Shown: piece by piece, positions 63,835 to 64,000 of the stretch | Layout: each line of letters begins with the position of its first letter | Position numbering within the stretch: position 1 is the stretch's first letter | NCBI GenBank assembly: GCA_022606425.2 | Contig: JAHDVF020000053.1 | Location: forward strand, 1,795,053 to 1,859,052 | DNA length: 64,000 nt | Direction: 5' to 3' | From: Lepidostoma basale | Taxonomy: Eukaryota; Arthropoda; Insecta; Trichoptera; Lepidostomatidae | Made by a program: the position numbers and the translations under genes | Notes under the pieces: generated by a model | What the model saw: only the letters and a program-made list of their open reading frames with translations | Databases searched by the model: none | Told to the model about the DNA's origin: nothing

Positions 63835-64000
63835 ATTTTTTAATTGCATGCACGTTTTGGTCCTTATTCGGGGTTTTTTTATGCAAAAAATTGTGCATGA
63901 AATAATGTATGTGTTATGGTAATAAGTTATGCGTTGCGATATATTCAAACGAGACATTTTTATTTCCTTTTTTATATTTTATATACTTTGTATATAGCAA
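63835..64000. other. Window end: hammerhead-like remnant and H2-type arm
   Basis: CACGTTTTGGTCCTTATTCG (63852-63871) is the same hairpin type as 35545-35590. The last 35 bp (TTTATATACTTTGTATATAG) look like the start of an H2 left arm running off the window. Confidence 0.45.

Overview
This window looks like nuclear DNA of a repeat-rich arthropod, most likely an insect. It is AT-rich and has no operons or ribosome-binding sites. It is packed with non-LTR retrotransposon (LINE) tails, tRNA-derived SINEs, a decayed mariner-type transposase and MITEs. The order is not resolved; a lepidopteran-like source is a weak guess from the LINE 3' ends (CCCCGAAGGGGTAGGCAG type). I cannot support any host protein-coding gene. 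Long open frames are either LINE C-termini, the mariner relic, (TA)n read as Tyr-Ile repeats, or chance frames in GC-rich patches.

Layout. (1) LINE 3' fragments are spread throughout. LINE-A (about 25 pieces, (TTAG)n tail) dominates: 4177-4574, 6312-6955, 11597-12175, 13540-13965, 15388-15960, 22645-22860, 40980-41425, 42300-42740, 47990-48735, 54350-54715 and many scraps. LINE-B, D, E, F, G, H, J and K are rarer. A reverse-transcriptase palm fragment (2201-3113) lies between two (TA)n tracts. (2) tRNA-derived SINE1 occurs nine times. Several copies end in a 3' tail matching that of LINE-J at 5051-5090, so LINE-J is its probable partner. SINE2 occurs three times. (3) Two hAT-like MITEs sit side by side at 26146-26905, separated and flanked by three copies of the same 8-bp target. 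(4) A degenerate Tc1/mariner-superfamily transposase lies at 37335-38125 (minus strand).

(5) The most striking content is a set of small fold-back repeats, which I call H1 to H7. Each carries a hammerhead-ribozyme-like motif: CUGANGA, one extra base, a stem II hairpin, GAAAC, a tiny palindromic stem III, then GUC or GUU. I count 48 sites in 64 kb. The best (20818-20864) has a 6-bp stem I, a stem II, a 2-bp stem III and an intact core. H1 copies show compensatory changes in stem II, and H4 copies keep the same 5-bp stem I. Where both arms survive, the left motif is always on the minus strand and the right one on the plus strand, so the ribozymes diverge from the palindrome centre. One copy (H5 at 55405-55646) is inserted in another (H7) with a 13-bp target duplication, showing that these units move. 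No Penelope-type or other autonomous partner for them is visible here.

GC-rich, CpG-containing patches of 100-400 bp (for example 5890-6180, 23930-24120, 34180-34440, 56940-57240, 58960-59400) lie between the repeats. They have no recognisable product and may be the oldest unique sequence left.
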